From Ignavibacteria bacterium (GTDB lineage Bacteria > Bacteroidota > Ignavibacteria > Kapaibacteriales > UBA2268): a stretch of DNA of 64,000 nt. The stretch is taken from positions 62,001 to 126,000 of the forward strand of contig JAOADV010000001.1 in the NCBI GenBank assembly GCA_026417135.1, written 5' to 3'. Position numbers and translations under genes: made by a program. The notes beneath the pieces are model-generated. The model made no database searches and was not told where the DNA came from. It was given only the letters and a program-made list of their open reading frames with translations. Shown piece after piece: positions 18,493 to 27,691 of this stretch. Position 1 is the stretch's first letter. Each line of letters opens with the position of its first letter.

Positions 18493-20133
18493 TTACATTC
18501 CAGAAAGAAAACTACCTATAAAAACATACGGCTTCAAGATTTCAACGAAATGGTTTACAGAAGCATTCATCAATTGCAACATAGGATTTGGATAGATACC
18601 TAAAAAGATGATTATTAAGGCTAATGGTACAAAAGCCACATACTCGCGAGCAATTAGGTCGTCGCCGGGAAACTCTTTACCAGTTGGGTCCCAAGGCTTA
18701 TTCCATCGTTCTGGTAATTTTCCAAAGAACACTCTTTGCAAAGCCCAAAGCATATAAGCAGCTCCGAGAATAATTCCCAAACCGGAAGCAATTGCAAGAT
18801 ATGGATATGTGTTGAAAGCCCCAAGAAAAACTAAAACTTCCGAAATAAAACTGCTTAAACCGGGAAGGCCAATTGCAGCGAAAAATGCAACCATCATAAT
18901 TCCTGTATATACTGGCATTTTAGTTGCAAGCCCACCAAATTCGTCGAGCCCCCTTGTATGGGTACGGTCGTATATAACTCCAACAATCATAAACAACATA
19001 GAAGTAATTGTTCCGTGGTTGAACATCTGAAATATTGCACCAGTTACACCTTCGGGTCGCATTGCAGCAATTCCAAGAACAACAAACCCCATATGGCTCA
19101 CACTTGAATAAGCAATGAGCTTCTTGAAATCTTTTTGTCCAACTTTGTGCTGTCCAAGAGCACAAAGTGCCCCATAAATGATACTTATCATACCGACCCA
19201 AGCAATTAGAGTTTGAAAGTACCCTGCAGCATCGGGGAAAATTGGAAAAGCTATACGAATTATTCCATAAGTCCCCATTTTCAAAAGAATACCTGCAAGT
19301 ATGACACTTATCGGAGTTGGTGCTTCGACGTGAGCATCGGGTAGCCAAGTATGGAATGGCACTGTTGGAACTTTAATTGCAAAGCAAATAAACAACGCCA
19401 TAAAAGCGATATACCGAATTGTCGTATGCATTCCAGCAAATATCGAATCGGGTTTGTAATTTTCTGGATTCATCATCTCGAGCATATTGAAAGAGCCAAC
19501 GCTGAAGTAAAGCCCAATTATCACAAGCAACATAAAAACACTACCAACGAGAGTATATATAAAGAACTTTATGGCAGCATATTCTTTACGTGGGCCGCCC
19601 CAAATTCCAATCAGAAAATACATTGGGAGTAGCATAACTTCCCAAAAAACATAGAAAAGGAAGAAATCTAAGGCAACAAAGACACCCATCATACCAGTAT
19701 CTAATAGCAGATACATAGCAAAGTAACCTTTGACCCCTTTATGTATTACGAAAGAGGGGAAGACCGCAATAAAACAAACAAGGGCAGTCAAAAGAACCAT
19801 TGGTAAACTGATGCCATCGACACCAAGAAAATATTCAATTTTTATTTGCCCAACAATAGGAAAGTTAGCATTAATCCAAGTAATTTTCTCGACAAATTGA
19901 AAACTTGAAATATCGTTAACACCGGGCAGAGTTTTATCGAAATTAATATATAACAGAACTGCTAAAATAACTTGGAAAAAAGTAAAAACAACAGTTATCC
20001 AGCGCATTATAGTATGCGACAATTCTCTGCCTTCTTTAGATTTAAATACAGGAACAAGGAGCACTAAAAGCATTCCAACTATTGGAAGAAATGTAATCAA
20101 TGTTAGTATCGGAAATCCCAAATTGCTTTGCAT
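18493..20133 (-). CDS. nuoM: NADH-quinone oxidoreductase subunit M
   Basis: A 546-residue proton-pumping antiporter-like subunit. Conserved elements are FYVFWEVMLLPMYFLIGIWGG with the essential Glu, VPFHTWLPDAHVEAPTP, and KKLIAYSSVSHMGFVVLG. It lies between nuoL and nuoN with only 34 and 20 bases of spacing, as in most bacterial operons. Confidence 0.96.
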   Translation of the reverse strand: MQSNLGFPILTLITFLPIVGMLLVLLVPVFKSKEGRELSHTIMRWITVVFTFFQVILAVLLYINFDKTLPGVNDISSFQFVEKITWINANFPIVGQIKIEYFLGVDGISLPMVLLTALVCFIAVFPSFVIHKGVKGYFAMYLLLDTGMMGVFVALDFFLFYVFWEVMLLPMYFLIGIWGGPRKEYAAIKFFIYTLVGSVFMLLVIIGLYFSVGSFNMLEMMNPENYKPDSIFAGMHTTIRYIAFMALFICFAIKVPTVPFHTWLPDAHVEAPTPISVILAGILLKMGTYGIIRIAFPIFPDAAGYFQTLIAWVGMISIIYGALCALGQHKVGQKDFKKLIAYSSVSHMGFVVLGIAAMRPEGVTGAIFQMFNHGTITSMLFMIVGVIYDRTHTRGLDEFGGLATKMPVYTGIMMVAFFAAIGLPGLSSFISEVLVFLGAFNTYPYLAIASGLGIILGAAYMLWALQRVFFGKLPERWNKPWDPTGKEFPGDDLIAREYVAFVPLALIIIFLGIYPNPMLQLMNASVNHFVEILKPYVFIGSFLSGM

Positions 20134-20167
20134 CTTTGACCTACCCGTTATTTATTCATACAAATCT

Positions 20168-22324
20168 TTAAATCAAAAAGTAAATCAACAATATCAAACC
20201 AAAAACAGCAAAGGCAACATAGGTTTGAACCCTTCCTGTTTGTATATGCCTCAGAACAGAACCAAAAAATCCTGTTACATTTGCGATAAGGTTGACCAAC
20301 CCATCAATTACAAAATTGTCGAAATGCCCAATGAAATGACCAAAGTTTCTGGTTACCCAAGCCCAAGCATTTACGATTCCATCAACAATGTATAAATCAA
20401 AAAGAGCAGATATTCTAGCAAAAAGTACTGTTCCACCAGCTACTATGGCATTGTACACCTCATCGAAATACCACTTTCTAAAAGATAATGAATACAAAAA
20501 TGGAAATTGCTTTTTAAATGTCTCTGGATTTAAAATCTTAAATTGAAAGAAAAGAAAAGCAAATAATATTCCACTGCCAGCAATAACCAATGATAAAATC
20601 ATTGCTGGGTAATGCAAATGATGCATCACCTCTTCGAAATGGTTGAGATATTTATGAGCCTCTTTTCCAATTGAACTATGAGATTCTCCCAGAAAGGAGT
20701 GAGTAATCAAAAAGTCCCATTGTGTTTCTGTTGGAACAACAGTTTTTGGTTGAACTATGATTTTAGGGAACCAACCGGATTGGGCATCAAGTGGATTTGG
20801 AGAATAAAAGAACCATAAAGAAAGTATAGAAAAAACAAATAAAGGAAGCAAAATAATCCAGTTGTTTTCCTTTGTGTGTTCTGCAACTTTTGTCCTTGGT
20901 TCCCCGTGAAAAGAAACAATTAAGAGACGAAACATATAGAATGCAGTTAAGCCAGCAGACGCAAAAGCTATTATAGGTATAAACCAACGCCAACCACCTG
21001 TCAATTGTGCATAAGCCAGAGTACCAGCAAGAATACCGTCTTTGCTAAGAAATCCAGAAGTAAGTGGTACACCAGAAATTGCGAGTGTAACTAAAAGAAA
21101 AGTCCGATAGGTCCAAGGCATCGTACGCCGTAAGCCGCCCATATTGCGTATATCCTGAGGGTCGGTATGATGGTCGCCAAGATGATGAGCAGAATGGTGC
21201 ATAGCGTGAATTACAGAACCAGAGCAAAGGAATAATGCTGCTTTGAACCAAGCGTGGGTCACTAAATGAAAAACACCCATTGTGAAAGCGCCAACACCAA
21301 GAGCCATTATCATATACCCCAACTGGCTAACGGTAGAGTATGCCAAAACCCTTTTAAAGTCGTATTGAGTAATCGCAATTGTAGCTGAGATAAATGCTGT
21401 AATTGCACCTATAACAGCAATGAATGTCAGTGCATCAGCAGTAAACATTGCATAAACACGAGCAGTCAAATAAACCCCAGCAGCAACCATTGTCGCAGCG
21501 TGAATTAAAGCACTTACTGGGGTGGGTCCTTCCATTGCATCAGGTAGCCAGACGTGAAGAGGAAACTGTGCAGACTTGCCTATTGCTCCACAAAATATTA
21601 ATATTCCAGCAAGAGTAAGAATAGCTTCACTGTTGAATGGGAGCTTACCTTGAGCAATGCTACCGAAAATATCATCGAAGAGCACGGTACCAAAACTGAA
21701 ATAAAGAATCATAATTCCGACGAAGAAACCTAAGTCCCCTACTCTATTTACTATGAAGGCTTTTTTACCAGCATCGGCAGCCGATTTCTTTTCGAACCAA
21801 AAACCAATCAACAAATATGAACTAATCCCGACGAGCTCCCAAAATACATACATAAACAAAAAATTGTTTGCAAGGACGATTCCGTTCATCGAGAAGGTGA
21901 AAAGCCCAAGATATGCAAAATATCGGGAGAATCTTGGGTCGCCAGCCATATATTCGATGGAAAACAAATGAACTAAAAAGCTAACCATTGCGACAACAAC
22001 CAGCATAGTCGCCGATAGATTGTCGATAGCAATCCCGACTTTAATTTGTAGCGAGCCGAGGTCTATCCAAGTGAACTTTAATTGCAAAATCTCGTTTGAG
22101 AATTCATAGAGAAAATAATTTACTATTACTTTAGAATCAAAGTGAGCAAACAATTTGAAATAAAATATCACAAAAGAACCCAGCAAAACCAACCCTAAAA
22201 TAGAAGTTGCTACAATTGAACTTGCTTTGCCTAACTTCTTGCCGAAAAAAATATTTACAACAAAACTTAAAAAAGGTAATAGTAAAGTAAGAACAGACAC
22301 AAGTAACAAACTTTCGGGTTGCAT
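20168..22324 (-). CDS. nuoL: NADH-quinone oxidoreductase subunit L
   Basis: The largest antiporter-like subunit, 718 residues. Motifs are MYVFWELVGISSYLLIGFW, PLHVWLPDAMEGPTPVSALIHAATMVAAG and KRVLAYSTVSQLGYM. The extended C-terminus (beyond about residue 570) carries the long amphipathic helix and terminal membrane helix that brace the membrane arm. It is preceded by nuoK with 25 bases between. Confidence 0.97.
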   Translation of the reverse strand: MQPESLLLVSVLTLLLPFLSFVVNIFFGKKLGKASSIVATSILGLVLLGSFVIFYFKLFAHFDSKVIVNYFLYEFSNEILQLKFTWIDLGSLQIKVGIAIDNLSATMLVVVAMVSFLVHLFSIEYMAGDPRFSRYFAYLGLFTFSMNGIVLANNFLFMYVFWELVGISSYLLIGFWFEKKSAADAGKKAFIVNRVGDLGFFVGIMILYFSFGTVLFDDIFGSIAQGKLPFNSEAILTLAGILIFCGAIGKSAQFPLHVWLPDAMEGPTPVSALIHAATMVAAGVYLTARVYAMFTADALTFIAVIGAITAFISATIAITQYDFKRVLAYSTVSQLGYMIMALGVGAFTMGVFHLVTHAWFKAALFLCSGSVIHAMHHSAHHLGDHHTDPQDIRNMGGLRRTMPWTYRTFLLVTLAISGVPLTSGFLSKDGILAGTLAYAQLTGGWRWFIPIIAFASAGLTAFYMFRLLIVSFHGEPRTKVAEHTKENNWIILLPLFVFSILSLWFFYSPNPLDAQSGWFPKIIVQPKTVVPTETQWDFLITHSFLGESHSSIGKEAHKYLNHFEEVMHHLHYPAMILSLVIAGSGILFAFLFFQFKILNPETFKKQFPFLYSLSFRKWYFDEVYNAIVAGGTVLFARISALFDLYIVDGIVNAWAWVTRNFGHFIGHFDNFVIDGLVNLIANVTGFFGSVLRHIQTGRVQTYVAFAVFGLILLIYFLI

Positions 22325-22349
22325 ACTTCTTAACTCTTAATCATTAAAC

Positions 22350-22658
22350 TTACTCTTTAAGTGTATCGACTTCGTCAACATTTATATGCTTGTAATTTTG
22401 ATATATGTTTAGAACTATTGCCAAAGCAACTGCTACTTCGATTGCTGCTAACATAATTACAAAAAGGGCTGCTATATGTCCATCGATATTTAATTTATTG
22501 AACTTAGAAAAAGCAACAAAGTTTATATTAGCAGAATTCAGCACAAGTTCTACTCCAATAAGAACCAGAACAGCATTTTTTCGTGTAATAATTGCAAACA
22601 AACCCAATCCAAAAAGTATAGCACTAAGAACTAAATAATGTGTTAGACCAATTCCCAT
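22350..22658 (-). CDS. nuoK: NADH-quinone oxidoreductase subunit K
   Basis: A 102-residue protein of three membrane helices, of normal length. It has the conserved LIGVELVLNSANINFV and AIEVAVALAIVLNIY segments with the buried Glu residues of the proton path. A Shine-Dalgarno-like AGGAGA precedes the ATG at 22658. One base separates it from the stop of nuoJ. Confidence 0.96.
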   Translation of the reverse strand: MGIGLTHYLVLSAILFGLGLFAIITRKNAVLVLIGVELVLNSANINFVAFSKFNKLNIDGHIAALFVIMLAAIEVAVALAIVLNIYQNYKHINVDEVDTLKE

Positions 22659-22659
22659 A

Positions 22660-23160
22660 TTATTTTCTCCTAGCTATGAGTGCGGCACCAATTATAGCAA
22701 TAAGCAAAAGAACAGAGGACGATTCAAAGGCAAGAAGATAATTAGTTAGCAAAGAGTTACCAATGGTTTCGATGGTCGCTTTTTGTTCCGAATGCGAACT
22801 CGATGTAGCCCAATTGGTAGAAAGTGCTATATAAGAGATTCCAGCAATAACCAAAAGGGATATTAAACCAGCCCAAAAGGTATGAAATACACCTATTTGT
22901 CCACTTCTGATATCGACGCTGGTAATGTTGCTTGTCAACATCACGCCGAAAATTAATAGTACAAGAATTCCACCAATATAAATCAAGATTTGTGTGATAG
23001 CAATAAAATCTGCGTTCAAAAGAACATAGATACCAGCAACTCCAAAAAAAGTAAATAAAAGTGCAAATACTGAGTAGATAACATTTTTACTTAGAACTGC
23101 AACTAAAGCCGATAAAACAATTAAAACAGCAAATGTCCAAAAAACGATTTCAACAAGCAT
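22660..23160 (-). CDS. nuoJ: NADH-quinone oxidoreductase subunit J
   Basis: A 166-residue membrane subunit with five predicted helices. The segment GIYVLLNADFIAITQILIYIGGILVLLIFGVML is the family hallmark, including the helix with the pi-bulge region. A polar loop (about 116-135) precedes the last helix LLIAIIGAALIARRK. Position between nuoI and nuoK is canonical. Confidence 0.96.
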   Translation of the reverse strand: MLVEIVFWTFAVLIVLSALVAVLSKNVIYSVFALLFTFFGVAGIYVLLNADFIAITQILIYIGGILVLLIFGVMLTSNITSVDIRSGQIGVFHTFWAGLISLLVIAGISYIALSTNWATSSSHSEQKATIETIGNSLLTNYLLAFESSSVLLLIAIIGAALIARRK

Positions 23161-23172
23161 AGTATTTATGTT

Positions 23173-23730
23173 TTAATTTTCACCTTTTTCAACTGAACTT
23201 GGTTCTGCCACTTTCCCTGCTTTCGCAGCTTTTTCTTTCGCCGACCATTCTTCGAATAGTTTCTTCTTTTGTTCGACTTGTTCACTGCTCATCGCAGAAA
23301 AGTGATAGATTAAACCTTCGCGAGTATATGAACTATACTCAAAGTCCGTTGTATGTTTTATAGCTTCTGTGGGACAAACCGTGGTACATAAACCGCAAAA
23401 ACAGCATTTTGCAAAATCAATATCGTAAACACTCACCCATAGCTTGCGCTGAGTTCCATCGCCCATAACTGGTTTATCGGGGTCAGTCGGAACGACACGG
23501 ATAGTTTCGACATCAATACATTGAACTGGACAAACTCGAGCACACTGCATACAACCATTACACAAATCGGGGTATAGCTGGAGTCGGTTTTTCGCATTGT
23601 GGGGTATAGGGTAACGTTCGTTAGGATATTGTATAGTTACCTTTTTCGAAAAGAGATGAGTAAATGTAATTTTCATCCCGATAAGGATTGTATGGAACCA
23701 AGCCCAAACACTTTTAAAGTAATCTATCAC
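23173..23730 (-). CDS. nuoI: NADH-quinone oxidoreductase subunit I, 2x[4Fe-4S] ferredoxin-like
   Basis: A 185-residue subunit carrying clusters N6a and N6b. Cluster ligands are Cys57/60/63 plus Cys67 (CNGCMQCARVCP) and Cys109/112/115 plus Cys119 (CCFCGLCTTVCP). The N-terminus has an amphipathic anchor; the C-terminal tail is Lys/Glu/Ala-rich. The start is GTG at 23730, supported by GGAGG six bases upstream (23741-23737). In this NuoEFG-lacking operon NuoI is one of the few visible redox subunits and a likely part of the electron entry path. Confidence 0.96.
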   Translation of the reverse strand: MIDYFKSVWAWFHTILIGMKITFTHLFSKKVTIQYPNERYPIPHNAKNRLQLYPDLCNGCMQCARVCPVQCIDVETIRVVPTDPDKPVMGDGTQRKLWVSVYDIDFAKCCFCGLCTTVCPTEAIKHTTDFEYSSYTREGLIYHFSAMSSEQVEQKKKLFEEWSAKEKAAKAGKVAEPSSVEKGEN

Positions 23731-23762
23731 AGCGAACCTCCAACTTTGTTAGAATAACAAGA

Positions 23763-24815
23763 TTAATATAAAATCCTATATAAACTTAATACAATAAAGC
23801 AAACAAGAGCAAATGGAAGAAGAACTTTCCATCCCAAGAACATAAGTTGGTCGACACGGACACGTGGAAGTGTCCAACGCAACCAAATTTGAAGAAAAAC
23901 AATAAACATTGCCTTCGAGGTAAACCAAAAAACACCCCAGAAATAGCCAGACATAAACTCCCCAAAAGGCGAGTTCCATCCACCAAGAAAAACAATAGTT
24001 AAAACAGAAGCCACAATGAACATATTCGCATATTCAGCAAAGAAAAACATTGCAAACTTCATCCCCGAATATTCTGTGTGATAGCCACCGACAAGTTCCG
24101 ATTCCCCTTCGGGTATGTCGAACGGGGTACGATTAGTTTCGGCAAGAGATGTAATCATAAAAATTAAACTCAATAACAAAGTAAAAGGGATAACCCAAAT
24201 CTTTGTCCAAGGACCCGGTCCACCAAATAGAAACCAATTCCAAAACGGACCAGATTGGGCTAAGCTTATTTCTTGTAAATCTAAGGAATTGGCTAAAACA
24301 GCCGCAGTTAAAACTACCAAAGCGCCAGGAATTTCGTAACTAATCATTTGCGAAGCGGAACGCATTGCCCCAAGCAAAGAGTATTTATTGTTTGAAGCCC
24401 AGCCACCCATAACAATTCCAATCACAGCGAATGCACCGACAGCGAAGATATAATATAAACCCAAATTTATATGAGCTGGTGCAAATGCTGGACTAAAAGG
24501 GATTACAGCAAATCCAGCAAAAGCTCCAGTAAACATCACAAAAGGTGCTAAATTAAATAGTAGCCGATTAGCATTTGTTGGCACGATGTCTTCTTTTTGC
24601 AGCAATTTTACAACTTCGGCAATAGGTTGAAGAATACCATACGGTCCAGTTCTCATCGGTCCAAGCCGCTCTTGAATCCAAGCAGAAATCTTTAATTCCC
24701 CAAGAATAGCTATCAAAGCATAGACAATCAAAAAAATTAATGGTAAAAGAGCGCTTAAAACTGCACTCAAAATACTTTCGCCTATTATCTTATCAAGAAA
24801 GTTAAATGTTTCCAT
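23763..24815 (-). CDS. nuoH: NADH-quinone oxidoreductase subunit H
   Basis: A 350-residue membrane subunit with eight or nine helices that forms the quinone chamber with NuoB and NuoD. Signature blocks are QERLGPMRTGPYGILQPIAEVVKLLQKEDIVP near the N-terminus and ETNRTPFDIPEGESELVGGYHTEYSG in the central loop with its Glu cluster. Spacing to nuoD is 15 bases. Confidence 0.97.
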   Translation of the reverse strand: METFNFLDKIIGESILSAVLSALLPLIFLIVYALIAILGELKISAWIQERLGPMRTGPYGILQPIAEVVKLLQKEDIVPTNANRLLFNLAPFVMFTGAFAGFAVIPFSPAFAPAHINLGLYYIFAVGAFAVIGIVMGGWASNNKYSLLGAMRSASQMISYEIPGALVVLTAAVLANSLDLQEISLAQSGPFWNWFLFGGPGPWTKIWVIPFTLLLSLIFMITSLAETNRTPFDIPEGESELVGGYHTEYSGMKFAMFFFAEYANMFIVASVLTIVFLGGWNSPFGEFMSGYFWGVFWFTSKAMFIVFLQIWLRWTLPRVRVDQLMFLGWKVLLPFALVCFIVLSLYRILY

Positions 24816-24830
24816 ATCAAAATATTATTC

Positions 24831-25982
24831 TTACCTATCAACCTCACCAAGAACGATATCTATACTACCAAGGATAACAATTAAATCGGCAAATAAATAT
24901 CCACGAGAAATTTCTGGAAGAACACTCAAATTAACAAAACTTGGCGCACGAGCTTTGACACGATAAGGTTTATCTTTTCCGTCGGAGATGATATAAAAAC
25001 CTAATTCTCCTTTCGGATTTTCGCAACGAAAGTAAATTTCACCCTTTGGTGGTCTAACTTTTTTAGGGATTGCTTGTTGAACATCCCCTTCGTTTGGCAT
25101 TTGTTCGACCGCTTGCTCAATAATTCTACAACTTTGTTCAATTTCTCTCATTCGGACAATATTTCTGTCCCAAGAATCACCAACAGTGCCTACTTCACCC
25201 TTCCCGACTGGAATTTCAAAATCGAACCTATCGTAAATTGAATAAGGTTCATTTTTTCGCAAGTCGAACTGAACTCCAGAACCCCGCAGAACTGGACCAC
25301 TACAAGCATAATTTATCGCAACATCGGCCGGAAGGATTCCTACATTAGCTGTTCTGTCTATAAAAATTTTGTTATAAATTAATAGCCTTTCAATCTCTTG
25401 ATTGGTTTTCCTAACTTGTTTGACTATATTCAAAACATCTTCTTTAAATGTTGGATAAACATCGTTGGCTAGGCCGCCAATCCAAAAATAGTTAAAAAGT
25501 AGTCGGGCACCACTAGCTTTTTCAAATATCCAAAGAATGTATTCTCGGTCTCGAAAAAGATACAAAAAGGGAGTAAATGCCCCAGCATCTAGACCAAAAG
25601 TTGCAATTGCAATTTGATGATTTGCAATTCGGTTAAGCTCCGACATTATAACTCGAATATACTCTACCTTATCTGGAACCTTTATCCCCATCAATTTTTC
25701 CACTGCCATTACGTAAGGTAGTTCATTATTCATCGAGGAAACATAATCCATTCGGTCGACGTAAGGTATTACTTGTGGATAAGTTACATTTTCGGCAATC
25801 TTTTCGAAACAACGGTGTAGATAGCCAATATGTGGTATTACATCCGTTACAACCTCTCCATCGAGTTCCACTTCGAGACGTAATACCCCGTGAGTCGAAG
25901 GATGTTGCGGTCCAACATTAAGCCGCATTCTATCCGACTCAATTCTACTAAAATCAATATCGATAAACTTCCTCGTGGTCAT
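24831..25982 (-). CDS. nuoD: NADH-quinone oxidoreductase subunit D (49 kDa type)
   Basis: A 383-residue hydrogenase-large-subunit-like protein lining the quinone site. Seen are VGPQHPSTHGVLRLEVELDGE with the quinone-binding His, IGYLHRCFEKIAE, YVDRMDYVSSMNNE with the conserved Tyr/Asp region, and the C-terminal ILGSIDIVLGEVDR. NuoC and NuoD are separate genes here. GGAG lies just upstream of the ATG at 25982. Confidence 0.97.
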   Translation of the reverse strand: MTTRKFIDIDFSRIESDRMRLNVGPQHPSTHGVLRLEVELDGEVVTDVIPHIGYLHRCFEKIAENVTYPQVIPYVDRMDYVSSMNNELPYVMAVEKLMGIKVPDKVEYIRVIMSELNRIANHQIAIATFGLDAGAFTPFLYLFRDREYILWIFEKASGARLLFNYFWIGGLANDVYPTFKEDVLNIVKQVRKTNQEIERLLIYNKIFIDRTANVGILPADVAINYACSGPVLRGSGVQFDLRKNEPYSIYDRFDFEIPVGKGEVGTVGDSWDRNIVRMREIEQSCRIIEQAVEQMPNEGDVQQAIPKKVRPPKGEIYFRCENPKGELGFYIISDGKDKPYRVKARAPSFVNLSVLPEISRGYLFADLIVILGSIDIVLGEVDR

Positions 25983-25994
25983 TTTGTCTCCAAA

Positions 25995-26471
25995 TCAATA
26001 TGGTACTTTCATACCGTGGTAAGTCTCTGGCTCTTTGTAATCCTTTCGTAAGGGGTGCCCTTCCCAATCATAAGGCAACAAAATTCTAATTAAATTATGG
26101 TGCCCTTCGAAGACCACGCCCAACAAATCGTAAGCTTCACGCTCGTGCCAGTCGGCTGAGCGCCAAATTCTTTCAATCGATGGCACAACGGGGTTTTCTT
26201 TGGGCACAGAAACTTTCAAAATAACTTTATGCTTCTTGTTCATTGAATAAATATGATAAACTACTTCCAAATTTTCACTGAAATCCACTGCACTAATACA
26301 CATCAAGTAATCGAAATCGAATTCTGGATTATCGCGTAGCTCAAGGCATATATCAAAAAGCTTATCGGATGCTATTGCAATAAACGCATCCGAAGGGGGA
26401 GAAATAATTAGGTCTTTAACAGAATCCCCAAATTTATCTTTTAATTTATTGTAAATTTCGGTAATTTCCAT
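25995..26471 (-). CDS. nuoC: NADH-quinone oxidoreductase subunit C (30 kDa type)
   Basis: A 158-residue peripheral subunit. The family signature WHEREAYDLLGVVFEGHHNLIRILLPYDWEGHPLRKDY is intact near the C-terminus, which ends soon after at MKVPY. A GGGAGA Shine-Dalgarno-like stretch precedes the ATG at 26471. Confidence 0.96.
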   Translation of the reverse strand: MEITEIYNKLKDKFGDSVKDLIISPPSDAFIAIASDKLFDICLELRDNPEFDFDYLMCISAVDFSENLEVVYHIYSMNKKHKVILKVSVPKENPVVPSIERIWRSADWHEREAYDLLGVVFEGHHNLIRILLPYDWEGHPLRKDYKEPETYHGMKVPY

Positions 26472-26481
26472 ACATTCTCCC

Positions 26482-27015
26482 TTACTTTTCCTTCAATGCT
26501 TCTTCTTCGGCAAGTCGTTGCCTTTTTCGAAAAATTGCTTGCTGGTCAATCAACTTTTGCAATTTCATCATACCCTCTTCCATAGCTTCGGGTCGGGGCG
26601 GACAACCGGGAACATAAACGTGAACAGGGATAATTCTGTCGACCCCTTTTAAAACGTGATAACCATATTGCCAATATGGACCCCCGCAATTAGCACAAGA
26701 GCCCACAGAAATACAATACTTAGGTTCTGCCATCTGTTCCCAAAGAACCTTAATTCTTTCTGCCATTTTCAAAGTTACGGTGCCAGTAATCATAATAAAA
26801 TCAGCCTGCCGCGGGGTAGCACGAGGAATTATACCGAACCTCATAAAATCGAAATGCGAGGCATTCATTGCCATAAACTCTATCGCACAACAAGCCAAAC
26901 CAAAGTGTAGATACCAATCCGACCTACTCCTACCCCAATTAAGGACATCTTCTATCGTACCCAGAATTATTCCGCCAGCTTCATACGGATTATCTAATCT
27001 ATCGAGTAAACCCAT
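26482..27015 (-). CDS. nuoB: NADH-quinone oxidoreductase subunit B (cluster N2)
   Basis: A 177-residue subunit holding the terminal N2 [4Fe-4S] cluster. The ligands are the tandem Cys42-Cys43 ([11 protein letters not shown]), Cys107 ([10 protein letters not shown]) and Cys138 ([10 protein letters not shown]). The C-terminal tail is charged (Lys/Glu-rich). It sits 26 bases after nuoA with an AGAGG-like site before its ATG. Confidence 0.97.
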   Translation of the reverse strand: MGLLDRLDNPYEAGGIILGTIEDVLNWGRSRSDWYLHFGLACCAIEFMAMNASHFDFMRFGIIPRATPRQADFIMITGTVTLKMAERIKVLWEQMAEPKYCISVGSCANCGGPYWQYGYHVLKGVDRIIPVHVYVPGCPPRPEAMEEGMMKLQKLIDQQAIFRKRQRLAEEEALKEK

Positions 27016-27041
27016 CTTTTCCCTCTTTAATTGATAAACTT

Positions 27042-27461
27042 CTATTTTCTATATAGCAAAGTATCAAGTTTAGGTATAACGGGCTTCGAACGTTCCCAAT
27101 CTAAATCGCCTTTTGCCCAAACATAAATAAACCCGAACAACAAAATCAAAACAAATATTAGCATTTCTACGAAAATAAATAAACCTAACCCAAGTCCCTT
27201 GAAATGGTCAATTACAACAGCCCAGGGAAGCAAAAAAACTATTTCTACATCGAAAAGCAAAAAGACCAATGCAACAACATAGAACCTAACATTAAATCGT
27301 ATCCAAGGTGTACCAATCGGTTGTTCGCCACACTCGTAAGTTGAAAGTTTTAAAGGATTAGGCTTGTTTGGTCGAATAATCGCAGCAACAAATAGCCCAA
27401 GAGCAACAAAAAGAACTCCAAAAATGAAAAAGATTAAAACAACACCAAATTCACTAAGCAT
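27042..27461 (-). CDS. nuoA: NADH-quinone oxidoreductase subunit A
   Basis: The first gene of the complex I operon, 139 residues with three membrane helices. The conserved loop [24 protein letters not shown] carries the Cys expected in the NuoA loop near the quinone site, and [12 protein letters not shown] forms the second helix. I start at ATG 27461. The frame extends to a TTG at 27485, but that TTG is the end of a TAATTTTG promoter box. Confidence 0.95.
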   Translation of the reverse strand: MLSEFGVVLIFFIFGVLFVALGLFVAAIIRPNKPNPLKLSTYECGEQPIGTPWIRFNVRFYVVALVFLLFDVEIVFLLPWAVVIDHFKGLGLGLFIFVEMLIFVLILLFGFIYVWAKGDLDWERSKPVIPKLDTLLYRK

Positions 27462-27482
27462 ATAAAATAATTTTAAAAATTT

Positions 27483-27516
27483 CAAAATTAATAAAAAGTC
27501 GGTAATATAGTTTTAA
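27483..27516 (-). promoter_or_regulatory. Promoter of the nuo operon
   Basis: TAATTTTG on the minus strand at 27490-27483, with TTA at 27516-27514 across a 23-base spacer (upper limit of the usual range). Expected transcription start is near 27476, about 15 bases before the nuoA ATG. The -7 match is exact; the -33 part is weak. Confidence 0.5.
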
Positions 27517-27691
27517 GCAAATAAAGGTAACGAAAGTATAAAAAAACGAAAAAAAAAACTATATGTCCATAAAAAATAATAAATTAACAAAATCATCGGG
27601 GGAAATAAAATTTTATATAAAATAGAAATAATTCCTTAAAAATAATTAAGATAAGAAATTATTGCAACACATCCTTTACAAAGATGAGAAA

